A DNA stretch of 64,000 bases from Actinosynnema pretiosum (lineage in GTDB: Bacteria; Actinomycetota; Actinomycetes; Mycobacteriales; Pseudonocardiaceae), in the NCBI RefSeq assembly GCF_024171695.1, contig NZ_JAMTCF010000008.1, forward strand, positions 360,404-424,403, read 5' to 3'. Below the pieces are notes generated by a model. It worked only from the letters and a program-made list of their open reading frames with translations, was not told the origin of the DNA and made no database searches. Positions 25,820 through 32,779 of the stretch are shown one piece after another. The translations under genes were made by a program, and so were the position numbers. Each line of letters starts with the position of its first letter. Position 1 is the stretch's first letter.

Positions 25820-26812
25820 TCAGCCCTCGACGCGCCTGATCACGCTGATCGGGCCGATCGAGTCGATGTCCGCGATCTTCACCGGGACGCCCTCGGTCGA
25901 CGCGTGCACCGCGCGCACCCCGTCCACGGCCATCGCCACGTGCGACTGGCTGGAGTAGTAGACGATGATGTCGCCCGCCTTGACCTCGCTGCGCGAGACC
26001 GAGCGCCCCACGGTGGCCTGGCCGTAGCTGGTGCGCGGCACGGACACGCCCGCCTGGCGGTACGCGGCCTGGATCAGGCTGGAGCAGTCCCAGGAGTTCG
26101 GGCCGTTCGAGCCGTACACGTACGGCTTGCCGCGCTGCGCGAGCGCGAACGACAGCGCCGTCCCGGCCGTGCCCGCGGGCACGCTCACGGTGCTGGTGTC
26201 GCCGATGCCGGCCAGCGTGGTCTTCTGCGCGGCGCTGAGCGAGCGGTACTGCTCGCGCGCCTCGCCGACCTGCTTGTCCAGGTCCTTCTTGCGGGTCTCG
26301 ATGTCCGCGGCGGCCTTGCGGGCGCCCTCGGTGGCCTCGCTGGCGCGCTTCTGCGCGTCGTCCGCCTGCACGACGGCGTCGGACAGGCCCTGGATCGACT
26401 CCGCGTTCGCGGACGCCAGCACCTCCAGCGCGGTCGCGCGGTTGAGGAAGTCCTGCTGCGAGTCGCTGACCAGCAGCGCGGACAGCTGGTTGAACCGGGC
26501 GCCCTCGAACGAGGCCTCGGTCAGCGCGTCCACGTCGCCCCGGTGCGCCTCCTCGGCGCCCTTGGCGTTCTGCAGGTCGCCGTTGGCCTTGTCCAGGTCG
26601 CCCTGCTTGGCCTTCAGGTCCTCCTGCGCCTTGAGGTGCTCGTCGTTCAGCCGACCGGCCTCGGTGGACAGGTCGTTGTACTTCTTGAGCGCGTCCTCGG
26701 CGCTGCTCGGCTGCGCGGAGGCCTGGGTCAGCGGCAGGCCGGTGACCAGGACGGCGGCGGCGGTGGTCGCCAGTGCCGCGCGGATGGTGCGCTGTGCGGG
26801 TCGTGACGCCAC
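25820..26812 (-). CDS. Secreted NlpC/P60 peptidoglycan endopeptidase (RipA-like)
   Basis: A 330-residue exported wall hydrolase. A signal peptide (RAALATTAAAVLVTGLPLTQ, cleaved near ASA) leads to a coiled coil of about 165 residues (ALKKYNDLSTEAGRLNDEHL through ETRKKDLDKQVGEAREQY). The catalytic domain follows from about residue 210: Cys in NSWDCSSLIQAAYRQ, His in SQSHVAMAVDG and a polar residue in RAVHASTEG. It cuts D-Glu-mDAP bonds in stem peptides. I chose GTG at 26812, with GAGAGGA upstream; GTG at 26845 lacks a ribosome site. A probable c-di-AMP riboswitch lies upstream. Confidence 0.88.
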   Translation of the reverse strand: MASRPAQRTIRAALATTAAAVLVTGLPLTQASAQPSSAEDALKKYNDLSTEAGRLNDEHLKAQEDLKAKQGDLDKANGDLQNAKGAEEAHRGDVDALTEASFEGARFNQLSALLVSDSQQDFLNRATALEVLASANAESIQGLSDAVVQADDAQKRASEATEGARKAAADIETRKKDLDKQVGEAREQYRSLSAAQKTTLAGIGDTSTVSVPAGTAGTALSFALAQRGKPYVYGSNGPNSWDCSSLIQAAYRQAGVSVPRTSYGQATVGRSVSRSEVKAGDIIVYYSSQSHVAMAVDGVRAVHASTEGVPVKIADIDSIGPISVIRRVEG

Positions 26813-26888
26813 GTTCGTGCGGTCCTCTCTCAGCCTGCTTATCACCCGATTGGGTTAAAGCTCTAGGTCTCGGCCAGGTTACGGATCA

Positions 26889-27003
26889 GTCCGGCCTGCG
26901 TCTACAGGGGGTCGGCTGTCGGGACGCTGTCACTCTTCGGCACCGAAGTCACCTGGCGGAAGGGTGATGCCGCCTGCCTGGGGGTTTCCCGTGATTCCAC
27001 TCC
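26889..27003 (-). ncRNA. ydaO-type c-di-AMP riboswitch
   Basis: On the minus strand the leader of the NlpC/P60 gene contains CGGGAAACCCCCAGGC (about 26991-26976), then a small TTCGGTGCCGAAG hairpin, then CCCGACAGCC and GACGCAGGC (about 26925-26893). This order (GGAAACC near the start, then CCGAA, then CCCGACAGCYRACC and a closing GCAGGC) is what I know of the ydaO class, which commonly precedes cell wall hydrolases in actinobacteria. The element ends about 80 bases before the start codon. Boundaries are approximate and no covariance model was run. Confidence 0.72.
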
Positions 27004-27067
27004 GTGGCCACCGCTGCGGACCGGCGAACGGTGGGTCTGGTCACGCCCCCGCCCGGATCATGGCCCG

Positions 27068-28333
27068 GTGCTGACGCCCCTGGAGCAACGCCTGGTCGAC
27101 CACGTCCGGTCCGGGGAGGTGCTGGACCTGGCCGGGGACGGGCCGGTCGACGCGGCGGCCACGCGCTCCCAGGGCCCCGACCGCACCGTCTCCGCCCGCG
27201 TCATCCGGGACGTCGTGCTCGGCAGGCTCGTCGAGCGTCCCGACCCGCACGGCCTGCGGCTGCGCGGCGCCCGGATCGCGGGCCGCCTCGACCTGGAGAA
27301 CGCCACCGGCCCCGTCGCCGTCGAGCTGCTCGACTGCCTGCTCGACGGCGGCGTCAACGCCCGCGACGCCGACCTCCCCGCCCTCGTCCTGCGCGGCTGC
27401 CGCGCCGCGCACCCGAGCGAGCCCGCGATCGACGTCGAGGGCCTGCGCGCCAGGGCGCTCGGGCTGGAGCTGCTCGAAGCCCGCGCCGACTGCCCGCGCG
27501 GCGCGGTGGTCGTCGACCACGCCGGGATCGGCCTGCTCTCCCTCGCGGGCGCCTCGCTGGTCAACCGGGGCGGCCCCGCGCTGTCCGCCAGGGGCCTGCG
27601 GGTCGAGCGGGACCTGTTCCTGGCGCACTGGGGCGACGCCGGGTTCCGCGCGGTCGGCGGCGGCGACCTGGTCGCGCTCGACCTCAGGGACGCGCGGGTC
27701 GGCGGCACGTTCTGGTTCGCGCCCGACGGCCTCGCGCACGCCTCCGGCGAGCCCGCCGCCAGGCTCGCCGTCGCCGGGCTCACCCACGCGGGCCTACCGG
27801 GGGTGGTCGCCCCCGAGGAGTGGCTGCGCCTGCTGCGCGAGGCCACCCCCGCCTACGCCGCCCAGCCCTACCAGCACCTGGCCGCCGCCCACCGCGCCGT
27901 CGGGCACGACGCGCAGGCCCGCAGGGTGCTCGTCGCCCAGCGCCGCGACCAGCTCGCCAGGGGCGCCCTCGGCCGGGGCGAGCGGGCCTGGGCGCGGCTC
28001 ACCGGGCTGCTGCTCGGCCACGGCTACCAGCCGTGGCGCGCGCTGCTGGGCCTGCTGGCCGTGCTGGTGGTCGCCGTCGCGCTCGCGCTGGCGCTCGGCG
28101 GCGACGGGCTGGCCAGGACCGGGACGCCGCAGGGGCCGTGCCCGGTGGTGGAGCGGGTCGCGCTGGGGCTCGACGTCGGCTCCCCGCTGCTCACCACCAA
28201 ACCGCGCTGCGAGCCCACGGGGACCGCCTCGGGGCAGGTGCTCGGCGTCGCCGGGTGGCTGCTGCGGCTGCTCGCCTGGGGCTTCGCCACGCTGTTCGTC
28301 GCCGGGTTCACCGGGGCCGTGCGCAAGACCTGA
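27068..28333 (+). CDS. Pentapeptide-repeat-like membrane protein
   Basis: A 421-residue protein. Residues 45-220 show a loose beta-helix rhythm of short repeats (GLRLRGARIAGRLDLENAT, VALDLRDARVGGTFWF), resembling pentapeptide-like domains often labelled membrane-associated oxidoreductase in actinobacteria; no cofactor site is visible. Residues 330-415 hold two membrane helices (ALLGLLAVLVVAVALALALG and LLRLLAWGFATLFVAGFTGA) with an exposed loop carrying two cysteines. The ATG/GTG start at 27068 was kept. Function unknown. Confidence 0.65.
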   Translation: MLTPLEQRLVDHVRSGEVLDLAGDGPVDAAATRSQGPDRTVSARVIRDVVLGRLVERPDPHGLRLRGARIAGRLDLENATGPVAVELLDCLLDGGVNARDADLPALVLRGCRAAHPSEPAIDVEGLRARALGLELLEARADCPRGAVVVDHAGIGLLSLAGASLVNRGGPALSARGLRVERDLFLAHWGDAGFRAVGGGDLVALDLRDARVGGTFWFAPDGLAHASGEPAARLAVAGLTHAGLPGVVAPEEWLRLLREATPAYAAQPYQHLAAAHRAVGHDAQARRVLVAQRRDQLARGALGRGERAWARLTGLLLGHGYQPWRALLGLLAVLVVAVALALALGGDGLARTGTPQGPCPVVERVALGLDVGSPLLTTKPRCEPTGTASGQVLGVAGWLLRLLAWGFATLFVAGFTGAVRKT

Positions 28334-28436
28334 GCGCAAGGGCCCGAGTCGATCCAGACTCTGACGGAGCGCGCCCGTTCGGTGACGTTCCGCTGAAATC
28401 CCCTGTTGACGGAGTTCCCGCACGAGTGCGATCGTG

Positions 28437-28458
28437 TGACTGGGAGCGCTCCCAGTCA
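28437..28458. promoter_or_regulatory. CebR-type operator (perfect palindrome)
   Basis: A perfect 22-bp palindrome whose core is TGGGAGCGCTCCCA, exactly the CebR box known from Streptomyces cellulose and cellobiose genes. It lies 34 bases before the start of the LPMO gene. Two LacI-family genes that could encode its repressor are at 30335 and 31646. Confidence 0.85.
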
Positions 28459-28492
28459 GCACCCAGATCACCGGCGATCTGAAGGAGACACC

Positions 28493-29782
28493 TTGCGACC
28501 CAGGCGATTAGGAGCACTGGCCGCTGCCGTGCTCGCGGTGGTCGGTGTGACCACCGTCCTCGGCACCAGTGGAACGGCGCTGGCGCACGGCTCGATGACC
28601 TACCCCGGCAGCCGCACCTACCACTGCTACGAGGACGGCCGCGCCAACGGGAACGGCGACCTCAACCCCGCCAACCCGGCCTGCGCCGCAGCCGTCGCCC
28701 TCGGCGGCAAGCAACCGCTGTGGGACTGGTTCGGCAACCTCATCAGCCAGGCGGGCGGCAAGCACCGCGAGATCATCGCCGACGGCGACCTGTGCGGCCC
28801 CACCGCCAAGTACGACGCCTACAACCTCAACCGCGCGGACTGGCCGTCCACGAACCTGCGCGCGGGCGCGCCCATCACCTTCCGCTACAACGCGTGGGCC
28901 CCGCACCCCGGCACCTGGGACCAGTACGTCACCAAGGACGGCTTCGACGTCACGAAGCCGCTGAAGTGGTCCGACCTGGAGCCCGCCCCGTTCGACTCGG
29001 TCTTGAACCCGCCGCTCGCGAACGGCGAGTACTCGTGGAACGCGACCCTGCCGAACAAGACCGGCCGCCACATCATCTACTCGATCTGGCAGCGCACGGA
29101 CAGCCCCGAGGCGTTCTACAGCTGCTCCGACGTGGTGTTCAGCGGCGGCGGCAACACCGGCGACACCCAGGCGCCCACCGCGCCGGGGACCCCCGCGGCG
29201 ACCGCGACCAGCAGCTCGGTCGCGCTGACCTGGGGCGCGGCCACCGACAACACCGGCGTCACCGGGTACCAGGTGTACCGCGAGGCGGGCGCCAACGACG
29301 CGCTCGTGGCCACCACCACGACCACCTCGGCGACCGTCACCGGCCTGACCGCGAGCACCGCGTACCAGTTCTACGTGGTCGCCCGCGACGCGGCGGGCAA
29401 CACCTCGCCGCCGTCCGCGCTGGTCAACGTCACCACCACCGGTGGCGGCGGCACGCCCGGCGGAACCTGCTCGGTCACCTACACCACGCCCAGCGTGTGG
29501 TCCGGCGGCTTCACCGCGAACGTCGCGGTCAAGAACACCGGGACCTCGGCGGTCAGCGCCTGGCAGCTCGCCTGGGACCTGCCCGCCGGTGAGGCCATCA
29601 CCTCGGCCTGGTCGGCGGAGGTCGTCGTCTCCGGCGGGAAGGCCACCGCCAAGGGCGTCAGCTGGAACTCCAGCATCGCCCCCGGCGCGACGGTGAGCTT
29701 CGGCTTCAACGGCACGGCCGGTGGCAACCCGGCCAAGCCCGCCGCGTTCACCCTCGGCGGCGCGACGTGCGCCTCGGCGTGA
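28493..29782 (+). CDS. AA10 lytic polysaccharide monooxygenase with FN3 and CBM2
   Basis: A 429-residue secreted copper enzyme that oxidatively cuts crystalline cellulose (or chitin). The signal peptide ends before His in ALAHGSMTYPGSRTY, giving the N-terminal His of the copper brace; the second His is in YNAWAPHPGTWDQY. The AA10 domain runs to about residue 225. An FN3 linker follows (APTAPGTPAATATSSSVALT), then a CBM2 (CSVTYTTPSVWSGGFTANVA to the end) that binds cellulose, so cellulose is the likely substrate. The start is TTG at 28493, five bases after GAAGGAG. Codon 6 is the rare TTA. A CebR box is just upstream. Confidence 0.93.
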   Translation: MRPRRLGALAAAVLAVVGVTTVLGTSGTALAHGSMTYPGSRTYHCYEDGRANGNGDLNPANPACAAAVALGGKQPLWDWFGNLISQAGGKHREIIADGDLCGPTAKYDAYNLNRADWPSTNLRAGAPITFRYNAWAPHPGTWDQYVTKDGFDVTKPLKWSDLEPAPFDSVLNPPLANGEYSWNATLPNKTGRHIIYSIWQRTDSPEAFYSCSDVVFSGGGNTGDTQAPTAPGTPAATATSSSVALTWGAATDNTGVTGYQVYREAGANDALVATTTTTSATVTGLTASTAYQFYVVARDAAGNTSPPSALVNVTTTGGGGTPGGTCSVTYTTPSVWSGGFTANVAVKNTGTSAVSAWQLAWDLPAGEAITSAWSAEVVVSGGKATAKGVSWNSSIAPGATVSFGFNGTAGGNPAKPAAFTLGGATCASA

Positions 29783-30324
29783 CGCTCGTGGGCGCGGCGA
29801 TCGCGGGCTCGGCACTGGTGGGGACGACGGCGTGCACCACGCCGTCCGACTCGCCGGTGCTGGGCACCGGGTCGCTGGGCCCGCAGCTGACCAGCACGAC
29901 CGAGGTCGCCGACTGGGTGCGCGAGCGCACCGGCGAGTGCGAGGCGCCCCAGCCGCGCACGATCGCCGAGTTCGCCGAGTTCGTCGGCCCGCTGCGGGCC
30001 GAGCTGTACGCGCCCTTCGTGGCGGAGTGGGGGACCTGCGCGGTCGAGCCGTACGAGCGGCTCGGTCTCGTGGTGTTCCACCGGGAGCGGATGGCCGACT
30101 TCCAGCGCTCGTGGCAGCGGGCGGTGGAGGAGGAGAAGGTCTCCGGGGACCCGGATTTCGGCTTCGGCAACGGCTTCGCCCTCAGCGGGACGCTGGGGTT
30201 GGAGACGTTGGGGCTGCACCACCTTCGGTGCGGCCCGGTGGAGGGCCAGGACCTCGGGCACGTGCTGCCCGCGGACGTCGAGGGCTGCGTGTACTCGCGG
30301 CCCGAGGGCCACCACCACGGATGA
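29767..30324 (+). CDS. Putative lipoprotein of unknown function
   Basis: A 185-residue protein with a short signal peptide and lipobox (ALVGTTACTT). The mature part is acidic and has no family I recognise; it contains RERTGECEAPQPRTIAEF and a final HLRCGPVEGQDLGHVL, with a few cysteines that could pair outside the cell. The start is uncertain. GTG at 29767 keeps an Arg in the signal peptide, but GTG at 29779 overlaps the LPMO stop as GTGA and would couple translation. Either way it is probably transcribed with the LPMO. Confidence 0.65.
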   Translation: MRLGVTLVGAAIAGSALVGTTACTTPSDSPVLGTGSLGPQLTSTTEVADWVRERTGECEAPQPRTIAEFAEFVGPLRAELYAPFVAEWGTCAVEPYERLGLVVFHRERMADFQRSWQRAVEEEKVSGDPDFGFGNGFALSGTLGLETLGLHHLRCGPVEGQDLGHVLPADVEGCVYSRPEGHHHG

Positions 30325-30334
30325 GGCGTCCCGC

Positions 30335-31378
30335 CTAGCGCGGCCGTGCGGTGCTCTGCCGCACGACGAGGGACGTGGCGAGCTCGATTCGGCGGTGTTC
30401 GGGCTCGTCACCCCTTGCCAGCGTGATGGCGAGACGGGTGCCCGCCGCGGCCATGTCCTGCAAGGGCTGGCGGACGGTGGTCAGCGGCGGGCCCACCCAC
30501 TGGGCGACCGGGAGGTCGTCGAACCCGACGACGCTCAGGTCGTCGGGGACCTTGAGCCCGGCGGCGCGGGCGGCCTCGTAGACGCCCAGCGCCTGCAGGT
30601 CGCTGCCCGCGAACACCGCCGTCGGCGGGTCGGGCAGCTCCAGCAGCGGCGCGAACTGGGCGCGGCCGGACTCGACGTGGAAGTCGCCGTAGCGGATCAG
30701 CTCGGGGTCCACCCGCAGCCCGGCGGTCTCCAGCGCGGCGCGGTAGCCGTCGACGCGGGCGCGGCTGCACAGCACCCGCTCGGGGCCGCCGATCATGGCG
30801 ATGCGGCGGTGGCCGAGCTCGATCAGGTGCCGGGTGGCGGTGAGGCCGCCGTTCCAGTTGGTCGCGCCGATCGACGGCGTGTCCAGGTCGGGCTCGCCGA
30901 TCGGGTCGACCACGACGACCGGGATGTCCCTGGCGCGCAGCTTGGCCAGCTGCTGGCCGGTCAGGTCGGAGAAGACGCTGATCACCGCGAGCGGGCGGCG
31001 CGCGATGACGCCCTCCAGCCAGCCGTGGCCTGGGGTGGTGCGGCCCTGCGACTCGGACAGCACGAGCGCGAGCCCGCTGTCCGAGGCGACCTGCTCCGCG
31101 CCCCGGATGATCTCCAGCGCCCAGGCGCTCTCCAGCTCGTGGAACATCAGCTCCACCAGGTTGGACCGGCGGGAGCGCTCGTCGGCGCGCCGCTGGTAGC
31201 CGTGCCTGCGGATGATCTCCTCGACCCGCTCGCGGGTGGTGGCGGCGACGTCGGCGCGGCCGTTCATCACCTTTGAAACTGTCGGGACCGACACCCCGGC
31301 CTCGGCGGCGATGTCCGCGATCGTCACCTTGCCCGAAGCGGTGCTGCCCGAGGACGACGACTCGGCTTTGGTCGGCAT
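30335..31378 (-). CDS. LacI-family regulator (CebR-like candidate)
   Basis: A 347-residue repressor. The HTH is VTIADIAAEAGVSVPTVSKV with hinge helix MNGRADVAATTRERVEEIIR. The periplasmic-binding-like core follows: AVISVFSDLTGQQLAKL, VVVVDPIGEPDLDTPSIGAT, LGHRRIAMIGGPERVLCSRA, DGYRAALETAGL, DDLSVVGFDDLPVAQW, PPLTTVRQPL. The first 16 residues are a Ser-rich leader. It lies between the LPMO genes and a divergent LacI paralogue next to GH3, so it is one of two candidates to bind the CebR box at 28437. It converges on the lipoprotein gene. Confidence 0.9.
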   Translation of the reverse strand: MPTKAESSSSGSTASGKVTIADIAAEAGVSVPTVSKVMNGRADVAATTRERVEEIIRRHGYQRRADERSRRSNLVELMFHELESAWALEIIRGAEQVASDSGLALVLSESQGRTTPGHGWLEGVIARRPLAVISVFSDLTGQQLAKLRARDIPVVVVDPIGEPDLDTPSIGATNWNGGLTATRHLIELGHRRIAMIGGPERVLCSRARVDGYRAALETAGLRVDPELIRYGDFHVESGRAQFAPLLELPDPPTAVFAGSDLQALGVYEAARAAGLKVPDDLSVVGFDDLPVAQWVGPPLTTVRQPLQDMAAAGTRLAITLARGDEPEHRRIELATSLVVRQSTARPR

Positions 31379-31610
31379 GGCCGCAGTCTACGGCAGGTCA
31401 CGGGTGGTTTCGCCGGTTCACCGGGACGTGGGCGGCGGCCGTCGGGCGCGGTCGAAAAAATCGGCGGGCCCGCAAAAACTGTCGGCCCCGGTGGGCGCGG
31501 TGGCCTGTCCGAAACATTCGGCAGCAAAGGACCCTAGGGTTGTTGCATCCCGGTGTCAAGCAGGTCTGAGTGGTGGCTAATGGCACCCTGATCAGGGTAA
31601 ATGCGTACCC

Positions 31611-31640
31611 TTGTGTTTCGAGATGGTTTCGATACTATCG
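31611..31640 (+). promoter_or_regulatory. Promoter and palindrome of lacI-type gene
   Basis: TTGTGT (31611-31616) and TACTAT (31633-31638) are 16 bases apart. The -10 box is inside the palindrome CGATACTATCG (31630-31640). The expected transcription start is at or next to the ATG at 31646, so the mRNA is probably leaderless and the palindrome may be an autorepression site. Confidence 0.55.
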
Positions 31641-31645
31641 GCATC

Positions 31646-32722
31646 ATGCGTCGAGCCACGCTGGCCACCATCGCCGCAGCCGCCGGGGTGTCCCTGCCGA
31701 CGGTCTCCAAGGTGCTGAACGGCAAGGACGACGTCGGCGCCGAGACCAGGGCGCGCGTGCGCAGGCTGCTCGACGAGTACGACTACGTCCCGGTCGGCGC
31801 CCGGCGCGCCGCGTCGGGCGCGCTGGTGGACCTGGTGTTCACCGCGCTGGAGAGCCCGTGGGCGGTCGAGGTCATCCGGGGCGTGGTCGACTCAGGGCTG
31901 CACGTCGTGGTCTCGTCCACCGGGCTGACCGGGGCAGGCGCGGGGCAGGGCGGTTCGGGGCAGAGCGGTTCGGGACAGGGCGGGTCGGGGCGGGGTGGTT
32001 CGGGCCAGGGCGGCGCGGGTGCGCCGAGGGAGAGCTGGGCCGCCCGGTTGGTCGAGGCCCGCCGCGCGGGCGCGCTCGTGGTCACCTCCCGCCTCACCCA
32101 GGCGGACCGCCGCCTGCTCGCCGCCTCCCGCGTCCCCGTCGTCGTCATCGACCCGGTCGACCTGCCCCCGCCCGACGTGCCCAGCGTCGGCGCCGCGAAC
32201 TGGGCGGGCGGCCTGGCCGCCACCGAGCACCTCCTCGAACTGGGCCACCGCCGCATCGCCGCCATCGGCGGGCCGCCCGGACTGCTGTGCAGCCGCGCCC
32301 GCGTCGACGGCTACCGCGCCGCGCTCGACCGCGCGGGCATCGGCGTCGACCCCGCCCTGGTCAGGCACGGCGACTTCCGGCACGGGGGTGGCATGCGCGC
32401 CGCCACCGGGCTGCTCGCCCTGCCCGACCCGCCCACCGCCGTGTTCGCGGGCAACGACGAGCAGGCGCTCGGCGTCATCGAGGCCGCCCGCGTGGCGGGC
32501 CTGCCGGTCCCGGAGGCGCTGAGCGTCGTCGGCTTCGACGACCTGCCCGTCGCGGTGTGGTCGTCGCCCGCGCTCACCACGGTGCGCCAGCCGCTGGCCG
32601 AGATGGGCAGGCACGCGGGCCGGATGCTCGCCGACCTGGTCGCGGGCCGCCCGCTCGGGGCCCAGCGGGTCGAGCTGGCCACCGAACTCGTCGTCCGCGC
32701 CTCGACCGGGGCGCGCCGGTGA
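31646..32722 (+). CDS. LacI-family regulator with glycine-rich insert
   Basis: A 358-residue LacI repressor and paralogue of the one at 30335. HTH: TLATIAAAAGVSLPTVSKVL, hinge NGKDDVGAETRARVRRLL. The core shares LCSRARVDGYRAAL, VVGFDDLPVAVW and ALTTVRQPLAEMG with its paralogue. Between the first strand and the first helix of the core (about residues 95-128) it carries an insert rich in Gly, Gln and Ser (GAGAGQGGSGQSGSGQGGS and more) not found in the paralogue. ATG at 31646 is used; the longer start at 31601 lies upstream of the promoter. Its stop is near the GH3 start, so it probably controls GH3. Confidence 0.85.
   Translation: MRRATLATIAAAAGVSLPTVSKVLNGKDDVGAETRARVRRLLDEYDYVPVGARRAASGALVDLVFTALESPWAVEVIRGVVDSGLHVVVSSTGLTGAGAGQGGSGQSGSGQGGSGRGGSGQGGAGAPRESWAARLVEARRAGALVVTSRLTQADRRLLAASRVPVVVIDPVDLPPPDVPSVGAANWAGGLAATEHLLELGHRRIAAIGGPPGLLCSRARVDGYRAALDRAGIGVDPALVRHGDFRHGGGMRAATGLLALPDPPTAVFAGNDEQALGVIEAARVAGLPVPEALSVVGFDDLPVAVWSSPALTTVRQPLAEMGRHAGRMLADLVAGRPLGAQRVELATELVVRASTGARR
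31930..32015 (+). repeat. Imperfect 15-bp repeats inside lacI-type gene
   Basis: Units like GGGCAGGGCGGTTCG recur about five times with changes, encoding the Gly-Gln/Arg-Gly-Gly-Ser insert. Expansion in multiples of three would lengthen the insert without breaking the frame. Confidence 0.75.
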
Positions 32723-32749
32723 ACGGACAGCCCGCGACCGCGCGGGCGG

Positions 32750-32779
32750 GTGGAGGAGAAGCGCGTGGAGGAGAAGCGG
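32750..32779 (+). repeat. Tandem 15-bp duplication carrying the ribosome site
   Basis: GTGGAGGAGAAGCGC (32750-32764) is followed by GTGGAGGAGAAGCGG (32765-32779). Each copy contains a strong GGAGGAG ribosome site. Only the second copy is placed correctly for the GTG at 32779 of the GH3 gene. Confidence 0.85.
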
